Positions 12,401 to 18,400 of a DNA stretch of 21,235 nt are shown here, one piece after another. The notes under the pieces are model-generated. The model saw only the letters and a list, made by a program, of their open reading frames with translations. It made no database searches and was not told where the DNA came from. The translations under genes were made by a program, and so were the position numbers. Source of the DNA: Apostichopus parvimensis (taxonomy: Eukaryota; Echinodermata; Holothuroidea; Aspidochirotida; Stichopodidae); assembly GCA_000934455.1 (NCBI GenBank), contig KN888250.1, positions 32,127 through 53,361 of the forward strand, in the 5' to 3' direction. Positions within the stretch are counted from its first letter, which is position 1. Every line of letters begins with the position of its first letter.

Positions 12401-15400
12401 ACTTGTTCTCTGCCATTCCTAGATGAGTTGGTTGTAGAAAACTTTCTTGTGAGAAATATTTTAGGTCAGGCAACCCACAGTCCATCTTCCCTGTGATGAA
12501 CGAATGCTTTGAATAGCTTCAGGACAATATGTATACATTCTTTCTCAAGGTGGGGTAGCACAGTGGTGTGCCATTGATGATGTAATGCTTCCTAAAAGCC
12601 TTTCTCTTGGTCTGATTTAGGAGAGCTAATACTTTAAATTTGCAAAATATTTGTTATTTATGTTTATAATCTGGTAACGAGCCCTTGCGGTTATTGTCTC
12701 ATCTTGATCAGCTACACCTGAAGATGAGGTCGATAGTCCTGTCGGTCAGCCACAATCGGACGGGAACTTCGCACTGAATAAGAAGGACAGGAAGTCCGGT
12801 CGAAAGAACAGAAGGAGAAATTCTGAACCAATTGGAAAGCAGCTTCAGAGGGGTCAGAAACAGGTCAAAGGTGAGTGACCGTCGGTACAACGTCGGTTGT
12901 TGATACATAGCATCATGGAATCTGGTTTCTTTCTGCTTTTATTTTTCTTCTTCCGGCTGCTTTGATTGCAGTTATTACAATCGGGAATTTGAAAAGATAT
13001 AAAACCTTGCCGTTCAGCTTTCACCGAGTTTGCTAACAATGTGCCATCAGAGGAAATGCTACTTGTGAATGGAATTGACTTGTTCCGCAAAAAACAAAAA
13101 CACAAAGAAAGTTGGTAGTGTGGGCGAAATCAAAAGGCGATGAAAGAAATATCCTTCGACGTTTTATTCGTCATTTCAAATGAAATTCAATACAATTCAA
13201 TTCACTGTTGTACTCTCACTAGAAATATTTGAAAGACTTTGAAGTGAAATCCACTTGACTGTTTTGTTGTTTTTTTCATTTGAATTATATCATTAACATT
13301 TGTGCAATGGTGAGTAACATTTCCCCCTCAGAAATGTGTGGTATCTTTTCTATAGTCTGGATTGACAATTAACCATGGTGCTTCAAAGTTCACGTCACAA
13401 AATTCTGGGTGGTTAATCAATAATTTAAACTATTTAGTGCAATATTTATGGATCTAATACTACTCAGCTTCAGACTGAAGTAGCGATGTAGTTAGGATAC
13501 TAAAATGTCATCAGTATTTTACCCCAAATATGGAAGAAAGTCCAAGAATGGTCAGTCACGCTCAACTAGCTTCAAACTAGCATTTATCACCACCCTTTAG
13601 AATAATTGCCTTCAACAAAGGTTGAATTAATTTCATAATTTAAACCCTTTTCATTGTCTGAGAATATAATGTCCAAGATAACTTGACTCCTGAGAATAAC
13701 ATTTGGTAGCATGAAACAAGATTTTTTTGTCATAAAAAAAAATCAACATTTTAAAAACCAAATTTTGTGACGAGGAGATCCACTTGAGAAAAAGTGAGAA
13801 GAAAAAAACAGGATAATTTTAAGTACAGATAGTTAAGGCTATAGTGTGTTTGCCGTGGCTCATGAGGGTCAAGAAAAAAATTAAAATAGTGTCCAGACAT
13901 TCAACTTCAAAGTAGTATCCTTTTAGGATTCATTCTGCTCCTAGAATCAGTCTCATAGATCATTGACTGTATAGAACCAACTATTATATGCTCTGTTGTT
14001 AGCAGCATTCACTGGTAAAGTCAGTTTGTTAAGACCATATTACTATTATGGGGCACAAGTAACAGCATTGTGATATTTATATCAGCAGTTTCGTTTCTTA
14101 ATATTCAGAGATAAAGATAGAAACCTGAACATGTAAATGCCAGACTGGGGGAAAAATGAAAAAAAGTTTGAGTTTATTCCCTAAATTGTCTCACAAAAAA
14201 TAAGGGGGGGGGGGATCTTTGAGGTGATATGCACAGCATAAAATTTGCATCTGATTGTTAGTCATTCCTTATCAGTGAAAATTGATTACACTATGAATTG
14301 TTCATCAGATTGGGTATTTTAATAAATTTACTGTGAACATCTGAATGAGTTTAGGAAATATGCAAAATTGTTGTGGTGAAGATTCATTTTATAATGATGT
14401 CTTAATACGAAGAAATCATCCGTCCATATCATACATTCTTCAAAAGTCATTTTTGTCAAATTTGATCCGTGAAAAGCCAATCAGTTGGGCAGCTGTTGCT
14501 CATTCATCTTCACTGCTTTGGCAAAAATCAAGAAAAGATGAACGCTTTACTCTCATTGATATTGTGTTTATTTTGTCGTTTGTGCTTGACAAATACAAGG
14601 GAACTTTTGTGTCATCAACACATTTCGTTCTAAGATTTGACTAAGTAGGACATGCTCCAATATAATTCAATGTCTTTGTTTCCATTAGATTAACATTCAG
14701 CGATTTCAGCGAAGCAGCTCATTAGCATATCCCGACAGAAATGTCGAAATATTTGCCATCTAATTAATATTGGGGATACTAAAAGCTTTGAACGCTGCCC
14801 TCAGCATTAGTTGATAAATTCTTGTAGAAATATTCATTCTTTCATCATCTTCCATTGGCGTACTAAAGAGGCGCAGTTTGGTCAAAACATGCAAATGAAA
14901 AAAACTGTACTAATTGACGGGGGTCTTGCGGTGATAGCATGTTCGATCTGAAAGAGGGATGTTTTACCCGCAGGAGGATGAGTCTATGATTCAGTATTTT
15001 CATCTCTTTCGTTATCTTCCATTATTTTGTACCACTCAGCTGCAGTTGAAAGCTTTCTCACCGGTGAGTGGGTTGTTGCTGTTATTACATGTGTTATTAT
15101 CAAGCACCGCACAGCTCCTTGCTCTCTATCTTTCTATCTCTCTCTCTCTACCTCCCTCTCTCTGTTAATATGGAATGCCAAGAAGCTCAGAAGGTATGGT
15201 GTTGTTCTGCGATAATTGTCCATGCAGTCAAAAGATACACCCATGACTAACTGTATATACACAAGGCTATCATAGTTGCATGTATGTATATGCTGTAGGT
15301 TGCCAAAACTTGTCACATAAACAATACTTATGGTAATACAATCTAAACTACTGTAGCATGGTCTTCCAATGCCACCATTTGAACTGAGTCTCTCCAGTTA

Positions 15401-18400
15401 CCAACAACATTTACCAAATAATTTTAGTAATTTAAACTATAAGACACGATCATAGAGTTTTCTTTCACCGAATGAATGGCATTTAGCCATTAAATAGTGA
15501 CTCTGTTTGTATTCTTAAAGTGTCTTTGCCCGCGGACCGTGTTTTCTCACTCGGAATAACAATACAAACCGAAAGACGGAATGACAAATCACATCTTTAA
15601 TTCTCTTTCTTACGATTTGATTAAATTTCATTGCTCATTCATTATTTGGTTTGAAAGGGGATTCCCTTCCCATGCTGAATTAGAGACAGATTTGTAAAAT
15701 GTACATAAACATTTTATGTGTTGAGAACAATTTGACAGTACTATCCAGCAGTCACCTATCACTGAACTAGATGGATGTATGAATTATGAGCATCAGCATT
15801 AATTTTGAAGCATTGTCCTGCATCACCATATCTCGTGAGCCTTTTGGGGTCCCATCATCTCACTTTCTCTCTTCTTTCTCTCTTAACCCTACTTTCATGG
15901 TGATCTAATGGAAAATTTCTTTTCAGAAGATTAATTCACTGCTTAATTCTTTTTAACCAAGACAAAGCTTACACCCTCTGTTTGCCTAATTATCTTCCAG
16001 TCTTTTGGAGGTGGCATTACTCGTTGCCCATTTGGATTTGAGATTTCTTCTCTTGATCCAAGAGTTGTGGTGACTGATTGCTGGGTAAATTTCCTGGATC
16101 TTATCTAGGATATATTAATTAACATCATTTGCATATTTATGTATTTAGTTATATACATATATTTATATATTAACCTTTGTGTGTAAAAGTTTCAGATTTC
16201 ACTTCTTTTTTCACTCAACGCTCATCCCTCCTAATTTGAAAATTTATAAAAACAATGTAGGCTCAAGTGAAACTAAAGAAAGAGTCTGTCAGAAACGATC
16301 TAAAACATATAATTGTATATATTGTTATTAATGCGTAAATGTATTTGCAAACTAACCCTGCCATTTTAGCTGAACTAACACATTTGAAATATCACTCAGC
16401 AGTAACTGATTTCACCTAGTTGAATACTACTCAACGATTTATTTATCTTATGTTTATTCAGATGGGTCAAAAGTCATTTATTCTCACTTAATTTATCAAC
16501 ATAAAGAAAAAAAAAAGGTTTTCTGAAAGCCTCAAGAGACCCAGGACAATCACCTGATCTCCTTAACCTTCCTCACATTTATTTTTGGTATGGGGGAGGG
16601 GGGGGGGTAAACAGCTGGGGGTAAAAGTTATGGGGAGGGATGTAAGGTCATGGGTTGCTTTCTTCCCAGCTTTCACCTGAAGCACACCATAAAGGAATTA
16701 AGAAGTAGTTAAGGAATGTGTTATATTTAAGATTTGGGTTAAAATCATACGACCTCTTCCCAAAGTCACTGGTCTCAAATTCTCTTTTAGACAACAATTT
16801 TTCCATCTCTAAACTCTCTTGGGTGATAAACTTGCAAAATGTTGATGTGCAGATGAACTCTTTACCTAGCATCATCATCTTTGCTAATATTTTTCAGAAA
16901 TTTACCCAAGAATTTTCAATAACTAGCTTTCATTGAGATATCGAACTTTTGTGTTCACAGTCGAAATTCAAGTGATGTGGTTTCCAAGTGTCCTTTGCTT
17001 TAAAAGTGTTACACAGAGTTGGGTTGGAGGAGGGTGGGGGTGTTGGGTGGGGAAGGTAGGTTGGTGTCAGACTTTTTTTTTTGATTTGGTTCTTTGTTGA
17101 TGTTTTATTTTATGTTTTGTTTTCCATCAACAGCTTTTCTTTACACCAGCATGAAAAATACTAACAACTTGTAGAAATAGTCTGTATGTTTATATCTATG
17201 TGTATGTGTGTGTGCTTCTATAATAACGTAGAGAAAGATAAAAGGACGATATATATAGCATCACAAGCAAAAGTATAACGTGATGTTATGAACAGACGAA
17301 AGGAAACACAGACAGACAAGCCGTATAATGTTACCATTTCCCCAGAAAACAACTGATAAATTTCTGTCTTTGTGATATAATTGCTACTGATCAGACTTTG
17401 TTTTTTCCCTCCATCAAATGGATCCAGTAGATCATCCCTGGTTATGAAATTCTTTCCAAAAGATCTGCAGGAGGTAGTAAGAACTCTTACCAGAAGATAT
17501 TTATTACACTTTAGGTCAAAGACTATTCAAAGTAGTTTCTATCTTGTCATTTCCAAACATTTACTGGATAATCTGTTCTTATGAATTACTGTTCAATGGT
17601 TTCAATAGCAGTAAACGTTGAAAAAAAAATTAATAAAAAACATTGTTTCCAGAATTTGCAAGCTCTCCCCCTTGCCCCAACCTCTCCCACCCTGTTTGCG
17701 CAGTACTCTCTTTACTATTACTATTATTATGTCAAGAATCGTCTGCCTTTGTGTGACCGTCTATCAGTTACTTTCGATTATCGGTGTAAACAAACTAAAC
17801 TATGTTTTGCTGTCTAAAAGTGAATTGAAGCAGATTTCCAGTTGAAAGATCGGTTCAGTGAATGTATACTGAATACTACTAACCAATGACTCTGAATAAA
17901 CCTAACATATACAAATGGAGTAATCAGCCTGGTTGTTTAGTGAGTGCAGGGAAGCTCATGGCAGTACTAATTGGGACACACGATAACCCTCGTTAGGTGT
18001 TTGTTTACCAGTTAAAATCGTTAACGATCTCTCTGTCTCTCTTACTCTTTCCCTTACGGAGGTCTGCAAAAAATGTCTAGCATAGATACACTTGACAGTG
18101 TACATAGTATAGCAGACCGTGTACTGTATGAAGCTTCAACATAGTTTTCACAGCATAAAATTAAACAATAAACTACTTTGGGTTTGTTATCACTAATGAC
18201 TGGGTCATTGTCACTTAACGATAGCTCTACGACTGTATACGAAGGGCAAAGGAAGCATTTGTTTGTTGAAACTGTTCTGCAGGAACCCGACACCCCACGC
18301 AAAGAGGCTAAATTTAGACGGCATGCATGTAAAACTTCACGTTTCATATAAACTGGGATGTACTTTTGATCTCAAAAATCTTAAAAGGTGGTATTGGTAG

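Noticed and set aside
14345..14644. 99-codon open frame in intron 8
   Set aside because: The peptide has no recognisable domain, and the segment has AT-rich intron-like composition and no matching splice sites. Chance open frame.
15118..15166. Pyrimidine-rich CT stretch as a splice acceptor tract
   Set aside because: No suitable AG with an open in-phase exon and donor follows; it behaves as a microsatellite.
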